From: Nymphaea colorata
Lineage: Eukaryota; Streptophyta; Magnoliopsida; Nymphaeales; Nymphaeaceae
Direction: 5' to 3'
NCBI RefSeq assembly: GCF_008831285.2
Contig: NC_045142.1
Location: 16,929,354 to 16,993,353 of the forward strand
DNA length: 64,000 nt
Shown here: piece after piece, positions 1 through 11,099 of the stretch
Layout of the letters: each line of letters opens with the position of its first letter
Position numbering within the stretch: the stretch's first letter is position 1
Made by a program: the position numbers and the translations under genes
The notes under the pieces: generated by a model
Databases searched by the model: none
The model's input: only the letters and a program-made list of their open reading frames with translations
What the model was told of the DNA's origin: nothing

Positions 1-399
1 GTTTTACTATAGCCAAATGACGCTTTCACTAAGATCAAGTTTCTTATATAGTGGTCCAAATTACTTTAGTGTGATCCAAATTCTTTTTATGCGATCTAAA
101 ACATGGAACCAAAATCTGATAAACATTGGTGTTTAGATCTAAAATATGAAGATATGATCTGATGAACCTTATAAATGGATCCAAATGGTTTCATTAGGAT
201 TCAGATTAATAAGATTGTGCCACCTCACTCTTCTTCAATCTACATTGTCCCATCTAAGAGATATTTTCTAAAATCTCATAAAAGTACAATCTACCACCAT
301 GGAAATCTATAGATCGGAGACTTGAACTCTCATTAGGATGACACTTCAATAGGCCTAGCTCCTAGTTTTCATTCCGAAGCAACACAGAGTTCCCAGTCC
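1..399. other. AT-rich sequence with no recognised gene
   Basis: I see no coding homology here. Degenerate words of the type GATCCAAAT/GATCTAAA recur between about 55 and 190. The stretch lies just beyond the 3' side of the minus-strand LINE, so it could be LINE 3' tail or flanking DNA. Confidence 0.3.
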
Positions 400-2424
400 T
401 AATTCTCCATTCAACTAAATGGGAGATCTCCTCCCACCTTGTCAAAATGCTCTTCCATGCCCAAGACATAAAAGGCTTGGTTTTAATGGTCCATAAACTA
501 CCATACTTCAAATACTTTTTCTTGTAGAATTGTGTTCCCAAATCGAATTTAAAATTTTAACTTTTAGAGCAAAGAATGGCACCAAAGTCTTATTGTAGCA
601 GAACAAATCCACCATTTCAAACCCCTTTTCACAAGGTAAGCCTAATTTGCTCCACTTCACAAGGTTCATTCTGAAATGTCCTCTACCTTCTCCCCAAAAA
701 AATTGATTACAAGACCTTTCAATTCTAGCAAAGATGGTATTTGGAATATTGAACACCATTAGCTAAAATAAATCACATGCTGTGTCACATGCTTAAAAAG
801 GCAAATCCTTCCTGCATAAGAAAGCAACTTGCCCTTCCAACTGGCAAGTTTCTTTTCAGCTTTACTTAGTAGTCCCACTCCATACTCATGCTTGAATTTC
901 CCGACAAGGAAGGGAACTCCAAGATACACCAAAGGAAGTTTCCCCTTCTTCCACCCCAGCCATTATACAATTTCATTGCCTACATTTTCATCCGCAATAA
1001 AAGGAATGATAGATGATTTAATAGGATTAAATCTCAACCTTGCATGCCATAATTATCCATAGCATTCTGCACAGCAAAAATAGTTTGCCTATCATCATGT
1101 CATCTACAAAAATAATATGAGGAGATAATATATTAGAACCAAGAAATTGGGGATACATATATTATTTCTTGCATTCTTAGCTTTCAACTTCTTAAATAAG
1201 ATTCAGCAGCCACATTGAAAATCAATGGGGATAGGAAGCCACATGGTGCATAACACTGCAGACACAATCTTCATGAAACCCCAAAAAAGCAAGACATTTT
1301 TTAACAAAGCTTACTCGAGTTGTCATATGCTTTGACACATCAAGTTTAAACACTACATTGTGATTTTTATATATGTCCAAGCTGTTTGAAACCTCATGGA
1401 CCAGCAAAATCGAGCTTTGCATGATCCTTCTAGAAAGGAAAGTACTTTGCTCACATCTTATAATTCTACCAAGGATAAATTTCATTCAATATGTCATCAC
1501 TTTTGTAATTATTTTATATAAGTCACTGCACTGTACAATTGCCTAAAATCAGTTATGTTAATAGCAACATTGCATTTTGGTATCAGCACTATATGTGCTT
1601 ATTGATCTGCTTAACAAATTTTTCAATCTTGAAAAATTCTCATAATACAGCAGCCAAATCATCTCCAATAATGTGCCAAATTTTTTTGTGGAATTCAGCT
1701 CCAAACCTGTCCAAGCCAGTAGCCTTTCCACTTTTCCTACTGAATACAACTCTTGCAAACTCTTCTCTTTTAAACAACAACTTATTTTTTCTTCAAAAAC
1801 CTTTGGGGCTGACTCAATGTTTGAAAATACTTCTCTATCAGAATCATCATCACTAATGAAAGACATGATAAAATCTCAGCGGACTTTATGCCATACATGT
1901 CCTCTTCACTGAATCCAATAGACTTTAATGCCCAACATCTTCTCATGTGCTCATTTCTATTTACCATTGACTGAAAAAACCTAGAATTCCTTTCACCATT
2001 ATTTGTCCAAGCAATTCTAGACTTTTGCTTTCAGAAGAGCTCCTCAATTAAACAATTCTCCAGTTCATTCTTGGGGAGCTTTTCAGATTCATAATCATAA
2101 AGATCAGTATCTGCTTGAACTTGGATCTTGTTCAGTTCTGAACGCTGTCCCTAAATCTTGCTAAAAGGATTTCCATAACCATTTTTAGTCCAATGGTCTA
2201 ACTCTTTGTTGGTGATATATAGTTTCTTCAAAAATTTAATCACGTGACATTCTCTTGCTTGAGTGCTTTAGACTTTCTTGACTACCTCTTTGCATTTAGG
2301 TCATGTGGTCTAGCAATTGAAAAAGTGAAAGAGCTTCGTTCCCCACTGACTATCTTGCCTCTGGTTGCAGTTAAATAGGACTTCATTGTCCTCATAGACA
2401 ATTATAAGAAAAATTTTAGTATTA
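400..2424 (-). pseudogene. LINE (non-LTR retrotransposon) reverse transcriptase, broken
   Basis: This is the degraded RT half of a plant LINE, read right to left. In order on the minus strand it has the endonuclease-RT linker (about 2370-2100, with FHFFNC and KEVVKK), then a region with RIAWTNNGERNSRFFQSMVN (about 2030-1960). RT block 1-2 follows at 1485-1222 (CEQSTFLSRRIMQSSILL, then VVFKLDVSKH, which corresponds to KLDMSKAYD). An FVDD motif in place of FADD lies near 1110. Downstream of it are LVYLGVPFLVGK and LASWKGKLLSYAGR (about 925-800), then ARIERSCNQFFWGEGR (about 730-680). Frameshifts and stops separate all of these, so it is not functional. Homology to LINE RT is by motif recognition. 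The upstream endonuclease half lies at 22186-22700, beyond the inserted CACTA element. Confidence 0.85.
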
Positions 2425-2427
2425 ATG
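2425..2427. repeat. Target-site duplication (ATG) of the left CACTA element, proximal copy
   Basis: The 3-bp ATG directly precedes the element terminus CTACAAAAAGC. The same ATG follows the opposite terminus at 22183-22185. A 3-bp duplication is the rule for CACTA elements. Confidence 0.65.
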
Positions 2428-2456
2428 CTACAAAAAGCATGCCTATATCGGTGCTA
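2428..2456 (+). repeat. CACTA terminal inverted repeat, left end
   Basis: Begins CTACAAAAAGC and continues into GCCTATATCGGTG. It pairs with the reverse complement of 22153-22182 (TTACGAAAAAAGGCCTATAT..GTG). In the right copy the same end reads GCAGGCCTATAT, closer to the partner, so the left copy has a point change here. Confidence 0.65.
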
Positions 2457-2477
2457 TCATTGGCACATTATAGCAAT

Positions 2478-2760
2478 GATGGATTTCACTGGTAAAAAAC
2501 ATATGCTGGTGTTGAATTTCATGAAAATAATGCAAGGCTTATACTGGTGATGAATGTTATTGAAACCATTTTTACACCAGTGATTTTTTCGTTGATTTTT
2601 ATGTTGCCAATGTTATATTGGTGAAGCAGTCACAGTTATAATATTTTACTTACACTCGTGACTTTTCCACCTGTAAATGGCTATCAACTCACTGTACAAA
2701 TACCATTTGTATTGGTGGTATAGGTCGATAGTATACCGGCAAATTTTTTCACCAGTACAA
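2478..2760. repeat. CACTA subterminal repeat array, left
   Basis: Short CACTGGT/ACTGGTG/CACCAGT words recur in both orientations, for example near 2480, 2508, 2544, 2573, 2618 and 2751. Arrays like this next to CACTA termini are known binding sites for the TNPA-type protein. The matching array at the other end is 21800-22150. Confidence 0.6.
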
Positions 2761-3141
2761 CTCACCTTTTGGAAAAAAAAAATTGAAAAAATTTTCTCTT
2801 TCCTCCCACCACGTTTTTTGTCCCCGAACTTTTTCTCTTTCCTCTCCGTGTAGTTTTTTCCGTAACTTTTCTCTTTCTTCCCCATGGTTTGTGTTCCCCA
2901 ATTTTTTCATTTGGGTCCTCTGTGTCCTTTGATTGTATGAGGTTTTCAAACGTCATCAGTGTCCTCCATCTAAGCTTTATAACAATCATTGGTAGCGAGC
3001 ACTAGGATTTTCACCATTGGGCTAAGATAATCTTAAAGCAACTATTATGCAGCAAGAAGCAGCCAAGCTTGAGGTACTCACACATGCATACACACCTCTA
3101 TCTCTCTCCTTGTCATGACATTTTCTTTATCTATTGTGTTG

Positions 3142-3177
3142 CTTCTTCTTCTTCTTCTTCTTCTTCTTCTTCTTCTT
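3142..3177. repeat. (CTT)n microsatellite
   Basis: About twelve CTT units. The right copy at 62238-62287 has a longer GAA tract, so the tract length differs between the two arms. Confidence 0.9.
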
Positions 3178-5473
3178 TCTTTTCATATTCTATGTGAATC
3201 TTGATCGATGACCAAAAGACATTGCAACCCCCTCCTTGTTGCAGCCGTTCGTATTCCCACTGCAACATTGCTACCCCAGCAACCCAAGGGTGGGCAATGG
3301 AGGGGGGCACTGTCTCTTTCACCCCCATCTCATGCCATTTGTTTATGTATTCTGCTTCTTTTTGTTCTTCTTCTCCTTAATCTTCTTTTTCTTTTGTATG
3401 TACCATTTTAACAAAAAGCAAACATCTCACTCAGTCCAATAGTACCTCATTTGTCAAAATCATAACCAAAATCATGTTTGTTGAAACAAAATCATGATAT
3501 TTCTGAACTGCCAATTTCAAACAGGTGACTTTCCTTATCTATTAGTGCTCTTGCCTTCTGGTTTCCATTATTTGCATGTCATCAATGATTCCACATTTCC
3601 CTTTCCCTGCTCACACGCCTTTTGTCTGTTGCATCTTCTTCTTCATGAATGTTTTCTATATATGTGTTAAGGCATCTGTTTTATTTGTTGGGATGCCATT
3701 ATAAGGCAAGAAAAAAGGCCTTGATGTTTCCTTATGATAGTTATTGAGAGTACGATGGTTCATTTTCAAAATTGTTGATTTCTTCATATTAAGTGAAGAT
3801 GAGAGGTTTAGATCGTTTTACATTACTCCTTTTTATTGCTCAACCACTAATTCTTTTGGCCACAAAAAATAACTCCTAATTGGTTGCCGTTTCATTATTT
3901 TTCAAGTCTATTATGCATTCATTAATAACTTGAGTTGAAGTTCTGCTTACTGATATTATGCAAGGAATGATCATCTAGTGATATGCTAACCTTTAGTATG
4001 TGCTAGAAGTTAACATCATATGTATTATATGTCATTGTGAAAATTCATCAGAAAATAAGGTGACACAATTCAATTTTATGATAAGATTGGAAATATCCTC
4101 AACTTTTTTATATCAATATCATGGTGCAGATTTCGTTGGGCTTAGTTCTACTCTTTGCTAACCAAATAATTGATATGCCTTCATTTGTCTACATCCATTG
4201 AGCCACAATAAGTTGGTAAAAAGGTATACTTCTCCATTTGTCTACATCTTCCTCCAGTTCATTTGTTGCTTAGTAAATTGTCTGTTTATGATTATCCTCT
4301 GCAGATCTATACTATGGTAGTTAAATGGTCTTTTTCAAAGCTTTTTCTTATACTCACGATGAGGCTATTTGATCTAGAATTTGTGATGCATATGTCATTT
4401 TGTCAAGAAATTTTAGTCAATATTTTAATTTTCTAGGTTCTTGTTCCCCTTTTCTCCAAACTCTAAAACAGTGCAAGTTTTCAAATGAAAGTTAAGGTTT
4501 TGAATATAACAAACCTGAATATAAATAAAGAGAATAGAAGAACAAGTAATATCCCTGGACTTACTAAAGTCCAACCATGGCAAGGGGGTTCATCTCAATT
4601 TTGAAGGGCTGTTTGTTGAACCAGATAAAAAGATAAACTCATTTCTTCAAGGAGCCATACCTTCACTTCTTGACCATGTTATTCATATTTTTGTTTGGAA
4701 AGAGTGAGTGATCATCAGTTTGCTGCAACTTGTTAAAAGGATACTAATATGAAAGGATTCCAACTACCTGCTAAAATTGTATTATTTTGAGGATTGTCAT
4801 TCTTAGAGTGTTTGAATTTTGTACTTGTTTTTGGTAGCTTGTCAAATTCATTATACTTTTTGAATGCTGATGGCGGTGGAACTATCCCCAGCAATAAACT
4901 GGTTATCTTTTATATGTTTGGTTATAGTTGTCCTTCCTTGTGCAGTTTGTTTTAGCTTTTACTTGTGTCTCCATGTCTTAGATTGCATTGATGGGCTTCT
5001 ATCAAGAACATTGAGGATCTAGCCCAATGGTTTTTAGATAGTTTTTTTTCTTTTTATTTAGACAATGATATTGATAGGCATGAAGAGACATAAAATTAAT
5101 TATATTTGAAAATTTGGTTGTCCTTTTAATTTTTCTTTATGTATGTATCCATACTTCAATGTTTTTCAATAAACTTCAAGTTGAAGAATAATCTTCGTCT
5201 TTTGAAATATCCTTTTATTTCCTTGAGTTTTAAATATTGAAACAAGTTCAATGCATATGCATTTGGTTGTGGAATTCCTCAAGGGTGAATGTTGTGTTGT
5301 TTGATGTTGATCCACAAATCTAGATTCATGAATTCTAGAGTGGTTGAACCATGAGTTTGTGCTCATGTTTTCTTTATACAACATGGATGGACTGATTGGA
5401 GTCAAAATTACAACCAAATGCACATAAGGGGTTGGTGGTGACCTGTACAGTTGCTCCCAAAAGAAGTTGCAGT

Positions 5474-5475
<2 letters not shown>
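3178..5475. other. CACTA internal noncoding DNA
   Basis: AT-rich, with no recognisable coding homology on either strand. Pyrimidine-rich tracts and short open frames are present but unconvincing. It is duplicated in the right arm at about 59941-62237. Confidence 0.5.

Positions 5476-5523
<48 letters not shown>
5476..5523. repeat. (CT)n microsatellite
   Basis: About 24 CT units. The right-arm equivalent (GA)n is at 59890-59940 and lies close to the breakpoint of the 3.47-kb deletion. Confidence 0.95.
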
Positions 5524-5526
<3 letters not shown>

Positions 5527-5749
5527 TCTCTCACAGTTATACATATAATATACTTTTTAATAGAAACAACTTTTCATATGACACTTTGTGTATCATCAAT
5601 GAAGTTTTGGAGCACATGTAATGGGATAATGAGTAAACAAATTTTCATGAACCTTGAGGCAACATCTAATCATGTGTGTTTTTCTACTATAGTATCAACA
5701 TTCAACAATCTTACAATGTAAAAGCTTTATGAGATCCTATTCCTCACAC

Positions 5750-5773
5750 ACACACACACACAGATATATATAT

Positions 5774-5809
<36 letters not shown>
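5750..5809. repeat. Compound (CA)n-(TA)n microsatellite
   Basis: A CA run of about six units passes into a long TA run. It is present only in the left arm because the equivalent right-arm segment is deleted. Confidence 0.95.
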
Positions 5810-5969
5810 GTGCTCATAGTAGCTCAGGGTAGGCTTGAATGATTATTATAATGTTATTAGAATGCTTTAGATTGACTTCACTAAAATAAGTTTACAATGC
5901 AGTGGTCAATGAATGACTTAAGTATCCCAATCGAAATTGTTGTAATTGTATATATCAAACGGAAAGAAT

Positions 5970-7351
5970 TGCCATGACTCACATGATATGGAATTGCTTT
6001 CTTGAATTTTATAACATTTGGCATTATCATGGTGAATCTATGTTGCCACATACAAATGATAGTATAGCAAATGATGTGCATGAAAGGTTAGATGATGTTT
6101 TCAGAAATTTTGCCTTAACAAAGAGAGCATTTGATGATGTGAGGATGCTAAAACATAGAAGAAGAAAACCATGAGGTTGAAAAATATCATAGGTTGGTAA
6201 GTAATGCAAATCATGAGTATATCTTGGTTGTCAAAAGTTTACAAAACTGCCATTCTTTCTGTGTTTGTTTCACATAAAATGCTGGCTAAACCAACAATTA
6301 TTCACATTGTTGTTAGAATTGCTGAAAGAAGTATTTCTAGAAGATGTCAAATTTCAAAGGTCTTTCTTTGAAGCAATTAAGTCTCATTTGTGAGAAGATC
6401 GATGTGTCCTCAGAAGATTAAATGCTATATTGGAAGGATGTTGTCAACAAAAATTCATGTGATATTTGTGGTTTATCAAGAAGGAAAATTAACATAGGGG
6501 CTAGTGAGATTGCATCATCAAAAAGAAAACATAAAGTTTTTGCAAAGGTATTGTGACATTTTCATTTAGCATGACCTCAACGGTTGTTCATGTATTCAAA
6601 AACAGCTTCGTATATGAGATGGCATAACGAAGGCCATACAAGGGATGTTAATTTAAGGCATCCTACAAAATCAGCTGCCTAGAAATATTTGGATGACTTA
6701 CATCCATCATTTGCTTCAGAGTGTCTGAATGTTATACTTGGATTAGCAAGTGACGGTTTTAATCCATTCCAAACATTAAGTAGCACTTATAGTACATGGC
6801 TGGTCATGCACGTTCCCTACAACTTGCCAATGTAGATTACATGAAACAATCAAATATTATATTATCATTACTTATACATGGACCTACATCTTCTAAAATG
6901 AAAATAAATGTATATTTCCAACCACTTATAGATAAGTTGAAGTTATTGTGGGACATTGGTGTACAAACATTTGATTCTTCACTTAAAGAAACTATTTAAA
7001 TGAAAGCAGCTTTACTATGGAACATAAATTACTTTCCCGCTTATGTAGATTTGTTAGGGTGGAACACAAAAGGAAAATGTATGTATCCTATTTGTTCCAA
7101 AGATACACAATCATTTCAACTTAAGCATAGTAGGAAAGAATGTTATATGGGTCACCATCACTTTTTGCCATATGATCATAAATTTGAGATGGTTGCACAA
7201 TCATTTGATGGTAATATTGAGCTTAGATGTGCTCATATCCTTCTTAATGGTTCAGATGTTATGGATAATGTAAAACAAGCATGTCAACCTTATCAGTAGA
7301 AAAAGAAAAATATCTTTTTGTGATTTTCCATATTAGGATCATAACTTTTAC
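5970..7351 (+). pseudogene. CACTA TNP2 transposase (Transposase_21), N-terminal part, broken
   Basis: TNP2 is the transposase of plant CACTA elements; it binds and cuts the element ends. The conserved order of the family is visible. A YNIWHYHGES-like start lies near 6010, and a CDICGLSRRK zinc-type segment near 6458. VNLRHPTKSA lies near 6648, followed by LNVILGLASDGFNPFQTLS near 6728. Then come LLIHGPTSSKMKINVYFQPL near 6870, and AALLWNINYFPAYVDLLGW with CSKDTQS near 7000-7110. The sequence then reaches FDGNIELR near 7205. Several stops interrupt the frame (for example at 6999 and 7300). The copia insertion at 7352 separates this from the downstream half. This piece is entirely missing from the right-arm copy. 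Confidence 0.85.
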
Positions 7352-7794
7352 TGTTAGAATGTATGTATCCTGGTCTATGTATATCTATATGTATGTATAT
7401 TACATATATTAGTCAACTAATATATGTCTTGAAGGATACTTAGGTTGTTTGTGTAATTTTTTCTTTTCTGTATTTTCAGATTTTCACTTTTACCTTCCTA
7501 CTTTTACCTTATTGCCTAAAGGAGGACTAGTCCCAACGGCTAGATTTCTAGCCGTTGGAACTAGTCCAACGACTAGCACTCTGTCCTCCTTGTGTATTCT
7601 CCTCTATAAATAGTGTAGTTGCTCTTTTGTTTGGTAAAGGCTTTGAGGTCTGTTCTTGTGTATCCATTTGAGATCAATATATGTTTATTTCTCCTCAAGT
7701 TTGAGGTTTGGTTTGTGTAACTTATTGAAGTTGATGAAATCTTCAAGAGTGTATCTCTTGAAGTGTTTATATCTCCATTTGTGCCTGGTTTTCA
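7352..7794 (+). repeat. Copia 5' LTR
   Basis: A 443-bp direct repeat with TG...CA ends. It contains a perfect-arm hairpin (7524-7567) and a TATAAATA box at 7605-7612, the likely element promoter. It differs from the 3' LTR by substitutions and small indels, so the insertion is not recent. Confidence 0.92.
7605..7612 (+). promoter_or_regulatory. TATA box in the copia 5' LTR
   Basis: TATAAATA lies about 190 bp before the LTR end and is conserved in the 3' LTR at 12828-12835. Its place in the LTR fits the retrotransposon promoter; the transcription start is inferred to be about 30 bp downstream. Confidence 0.6.
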
Positions 7795-7808
7795 AGGTAT
7801 CAGAGCCA
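7795..7808 (+). promoter_or_regulatory. Copia primer-binding site
   Basis: Directly after the 5' LTR, GGTATCAGAGCC matches the usual plant copia primer-binding site complementary to initiator methionine tRNA. Confidence 0.85.
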
Positions 7809-8149
7809 TGGTTTGGCTCTTTAATTTGCTGATTTTCCAATATTGAAGAATCAGTTCATGCTGCCTTTTTGGAGCTGTGAAGCACACCAACTGTTTGACG
7901 TAAGTCCTGGCTGCGGTTTCCACAAGAAGGTGTTGTTTTTCTTGCTGGCCCTTGGCGATTGTTTCTCGTAGATTCTTGGTGATCTTTGTGACTGTTTTGA
8001 CACTATTGTCTCAAGCTTCCTTTATCGTTGTGCTTGTGGCTGTTTTTCTATTAGTGCTGAGATCGTTTTCTTCACGTGACAGCAGGCTTCTCCAAAACTT
8101 GTAAGTAGGTTATCATTATTGTATGTGCTCAATTACAACAAAGTTTCAT

Positions 8150-8765
8150 CTCTTCCATTTCCTAAACTTTCATCAACAAACTATATCCAATGGGCTAGAA
8201 CTATGGAGCATTTCATTTGTAGTAAGAGCATTTGGGGACTAGTCGATGGGACAAAAATTGAACCTCAATTAGTTTGACCAAAGTTATTGATGGAAGGGCT
8301 CTGGAATTGGATGGAATGGAAAAAGAAAAAGTTGTGGCTGAGTACAATAAGAAGTGGGAAGAATGGAATGTAGGTCATCACAAGATTATCACATGGATAT
8401 TAACTTGTGCTGACAATGTTACTAGTGGGCAGATTTCAAAATTAAATTCTACCCAAGAGACATGGGAATACCTAAAGAAAACTCATGCAATGAGAGATGT
8501 TGCATGCACAATATTAAACTCAAGGTTCACGACCTCCAACAAAGAGATAGATCCATTAAAGACTATGTGTTTGAAATAGATCAATTATATAATGAGTTGG
8601 ACATTTTTGAACCACATTGGGTTGACGCACAAGATCTTATTCTTAGGGAGAAGCAAATCCAATGTGATAAATTTTACAAGTTTATCATTGGTCTAAGACC
8701 CGAATTTGATGGTGTTAAAACTTCCTTGCTCCACTATTTTAAACACCATCTATGAATAATGTTAT
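8150..8765 (+). pseudogene. Copia gag (UBN2-type), broken
   Basis: Gag forms the virus-like particle of the element. The start of the conserved region is visible near 8185 (NYIQWARTMEHFI, then KSIWGLVDGT). It continues after a stop at about 8274 with WEEWNVGHHKIITWILTC and LNSTQETWEYLKKTHAM. A frame change then leads to RSIKDYVFEIDQLYNELDIF and YKFIIGLRPEFDGVKTSLL. These match the UBN2 gag family in order. At least two frame disruptions make it inactive. It is absent from the right arm. Confidence 0.85.
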
Positions 8766-9489
8766 TGTTGAACTTCAAATGGAAGAGAATTGACTTTGTC
8801 TTGATAGAGAAAAAGCAAACAATGTTCTTGCTAAATCATGGTCAAGGGCCTACTTAAAGCATTATCGACCGCCACATTTCAACCGAGCAAATGAAGGAGG
8901 AAGAAGGAGAATTATTTGTTATCATTGTCAAGAAGAAGGATATATGAAACTCAAATGTCCAAAGCTAAGAAATTTTGACAAGAGAAGTAATATGGCGGCT
9001 CCCATCCAAGAAGAAAAGAGAGAATCAAGCTCATTTCAACTTGATCAACTTGTAAGTGCTCGCCACCCAAAGCTCATTAAAGCCATTCAACCTTTGCTTA
9101 AGGGAGGAGGCACACCTTCAACATTAGGAGCTTTTGTTGCATCTACTTCTTCAAGTATGTATTCTTGGATTATTGATTTAGGTGCATCTTTTCATATGAC
9201 TCCTTGTGAATCCCTTCTCACCGGATGCACTCAAAATTATTTATATTCCATTGTGAAAATGGCTGATGGAACTCCTCTTGAAATTGACTCTATTGGAAAT
9301 ATTGATCAAACATTTGAATCCAGAATTTTAAAAGTACCCCAAGTAAGATGTATTTCTAAATTGAACTTGAATTTATTGTCTGTTTCACAAATAGCTGACC
9401 TTGGTTTTGATATAGTTTTCCCGCAATATAAATGTTTGGTAAAGGACCATTTACCTAAAAAGACAATTGAGGAAGGTTTTAGAACAAAC
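8766..9489 (+). pseudogene. Copia zinc knuckle and aspartic protease region, broken
   Basis: The nucleocapsid knuckle near 8912-8960 reads CYHCQEEGYMKLKC, so the usual CCHC histidine is replaced by tyrosine. The protease begins near 9165 with SWIIDLGASFHMTP. The family active site is DSGA; here serine is leucine, so the enzyme should be dead. A conserved stretch VRCISKLNLNLLSVSQIADL (about 9348) follows, as in other copia polyproteins. The frame is open from 8944 until a hAT-like insertion begins at 9490. The right-arm copy has the same DLGA change, so it predates the split of the two copies. Confidence 0.85.
9482..9489. repeat. 8-bp target duplication GAACAAAC, proximal copy
   Basis: GAACAAAC flanks the 402-bp insertion on both sides (9482-9489 and 9892-9899), perfectly matched. 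Confidence 0.85.
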
Positions 9490-9891
9490 TATAGTCACAA
9501 AAAACACGTTCTTTTTGAAAAAAAAATGTGATAAATTAAATGGCCGTTTAAAACTTAAAAAAAAAACATCTTTCTAAAAAAATGTTAAAATTAAAAAAAT
9601 GCATTTTTAACCCATTTTTAACGTGTTTTTTTTCACTTTTTTTATTTTTTCAGTTTTTTTAGTGCCAAACAATTTTTTTTTCATTTTCTATTTTTTATTT
9701 GTTGCAAATATACTTATCTTTTGATGTTTGGGTTATTAGTTTCTTACTTTTTTTTCTTTGTTTTTAGTTTTTTACAACTTTTAAAAATTTATCATATTTT
9801 TCCCGTTTTATCTCATTTTTTTCATACGTGGCGTGTTATACCTGAGAAAAACCTCACCGTTTAAAACTCCGAGACGTTATTTGTGACTATG
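9490..9891. mobile_element. Small non-autonomous hAT-like element (MITE) inside copia
   Basis: The ends are TATAGTCACAAA and TTTGTGACTATG, an inverted repeat of about 12 bp. An exact 8-bp duplication flanks them, which fits the hAT superfamily. The 402-bp interior is AT-rich with homopolymer runs and no coding frame. It separates the protease from GAG_pre-integrase. The right arm has the same insertion at 59001-59403. A related element is at 43650-43981. Confidence 0.8.
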
Positions 9892-9899
9892 GAACAAAC

Positions 9900-10330
9900 G
9901 ATCTCTAGTACATTGAATTTTTGGACCTTTCAACACCTTCAAACAATATCGTCAAAGAATGTGATATCCAAACTTGGCAGCAAGGACTTGGACATTCAAA
10001 TTTAGAGAAAATATCTTGTATTCCCTTCTTGGAAAAACATTGTCAAACGAATTTTTGTTGTAATGATTGTATCAAGGCAAAACTAAAGGCCTTACTTTTG
10101 ATATTAGAAATTTTCTGCCCAAATACCTTTTACATCGGTGCATTCGGATGTGTGGGGACCTGCCCCTATTATGTCTAAAGGAGGATTATTGTATTATGTG
10201 ATCTTTATTGATGATTCTCTAGACATACTTGGGTTTACTTTCTCAAACATAAATCGAAGATATTTGCAACTTCAAGAATTTTTATGATATGATTACCCAA
10301 TTCGGCTCCAACATTAAAATTTTTAAATGT
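9900..10330 (+). pseudogene. Copia GAG_pre-integrase and integrase N-terminal part, broken
   Basis: GAG_pre-integrase is seen in CDIQTWQQGLGHSNLEKISC (about 9960) with a downstream FCCNDCIKAKLKAL zinc-type segment (about 10050). The integrase start, [14 protein letters not shown], carries the first catalytic aspartate and lies near 10145, but in a different frame from the preceding part. Compared with the right arm (58549-58971), which is open across the same region, the left copy lacks single bases near 10140, 10215 and 10268. The first D and a following KCD are visible. Confidence 0.82.
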
Positions 10331-10394
10331 GATTGTGAGGAGAATTTATTTCAAATGAATTTGAACAATCTGTAAAAGATAAAGGCATTGTACC

Positions 10395-10830
10395 TCAAAA
10401 ATCTTGCCCAAATACTCTACAACAAAATGGAGTGGCTGAACGAAAACATAGGCACATTATTAAAACCACAAGAGCACTTCTTTTATCCAAAAATGTTCCT
10501 AAAAATTTTTGGGCTGAGGGTGTTTTGACATCAACCAATTTGATAAATATTATGTCTACCGATTTGAAACATATTTCTCCATTTGAAAAATTATACAATA
10601 TTAGGCAAATTACAAGACTTAAAGTTTTTGGCTATAAATGTTTGTTTTAAGTAACAAAGATGATAAACTTTCCTTCAAAGCTATTGATTGTGTGTTCATT
10701 AGATACTCCGAAACACAAACGGGTTATAGATGTTATGATGTTGAAAGAGATAAAGTCTATGTTATAGAAATGTGATCTTTTTAGAAAATGAAGATAGTTT
10801 TAAAAGTAAGCCCAAACAACTAAAAGATTA
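10395..10830 (+). pseudogene. Copia integrase C-terminal part, broken
   Basis: NGVAERKHRHIIKTTRALLL (about 10425) holds the catalytic glutamate of the DDE triad and is followed by KNFWAEGVLTSTNLIN and SPFEKLY. The frame breaks at about 10605-10650 (KVFGYKCLF then stop). The right arm (58039-58455) is open through the same segment, reading on through FGYKWFVLSNKDD. Confidence 0.85.
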
Positions 10831-11099
10831 TGCTATAGACTGATTTCGATGATGATGATCATCCAATGATGAGAAACAAGTTGAAAAAATTAAAGAAGAT
10901 AGTTCTACGAATATCAATCCTCCAAGAGATATTATGTTTATAGGAGAAGAAGTCATGCAACTCAAGAAACTAATCAATCCAATCCTAGAAGGTCCCAAAG
11001 ACATATTAGGTCTTCCCAAAGATTTATTTCATACGAGTTTTTTCTCTTAAATATCAAGCTTGTCTTATGGCACATCATTCTTTTTATGAGCCTTCACTT

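Noticed and set aside
5166-5534. 122-codon open frame starting in a GA/CT repeat
   Set aside because: The first third is translated microsatellite and the rest matches no family. The same frame exists in the right arm because the DNA is duplicated, which is not evidence of selection.
9490-9891. Possible intron in copia pol
   Set aside because: Terminal inverted repeats and an exact 8-bp direct repeat show a transposon insertion; there are no splice sites at the ends.
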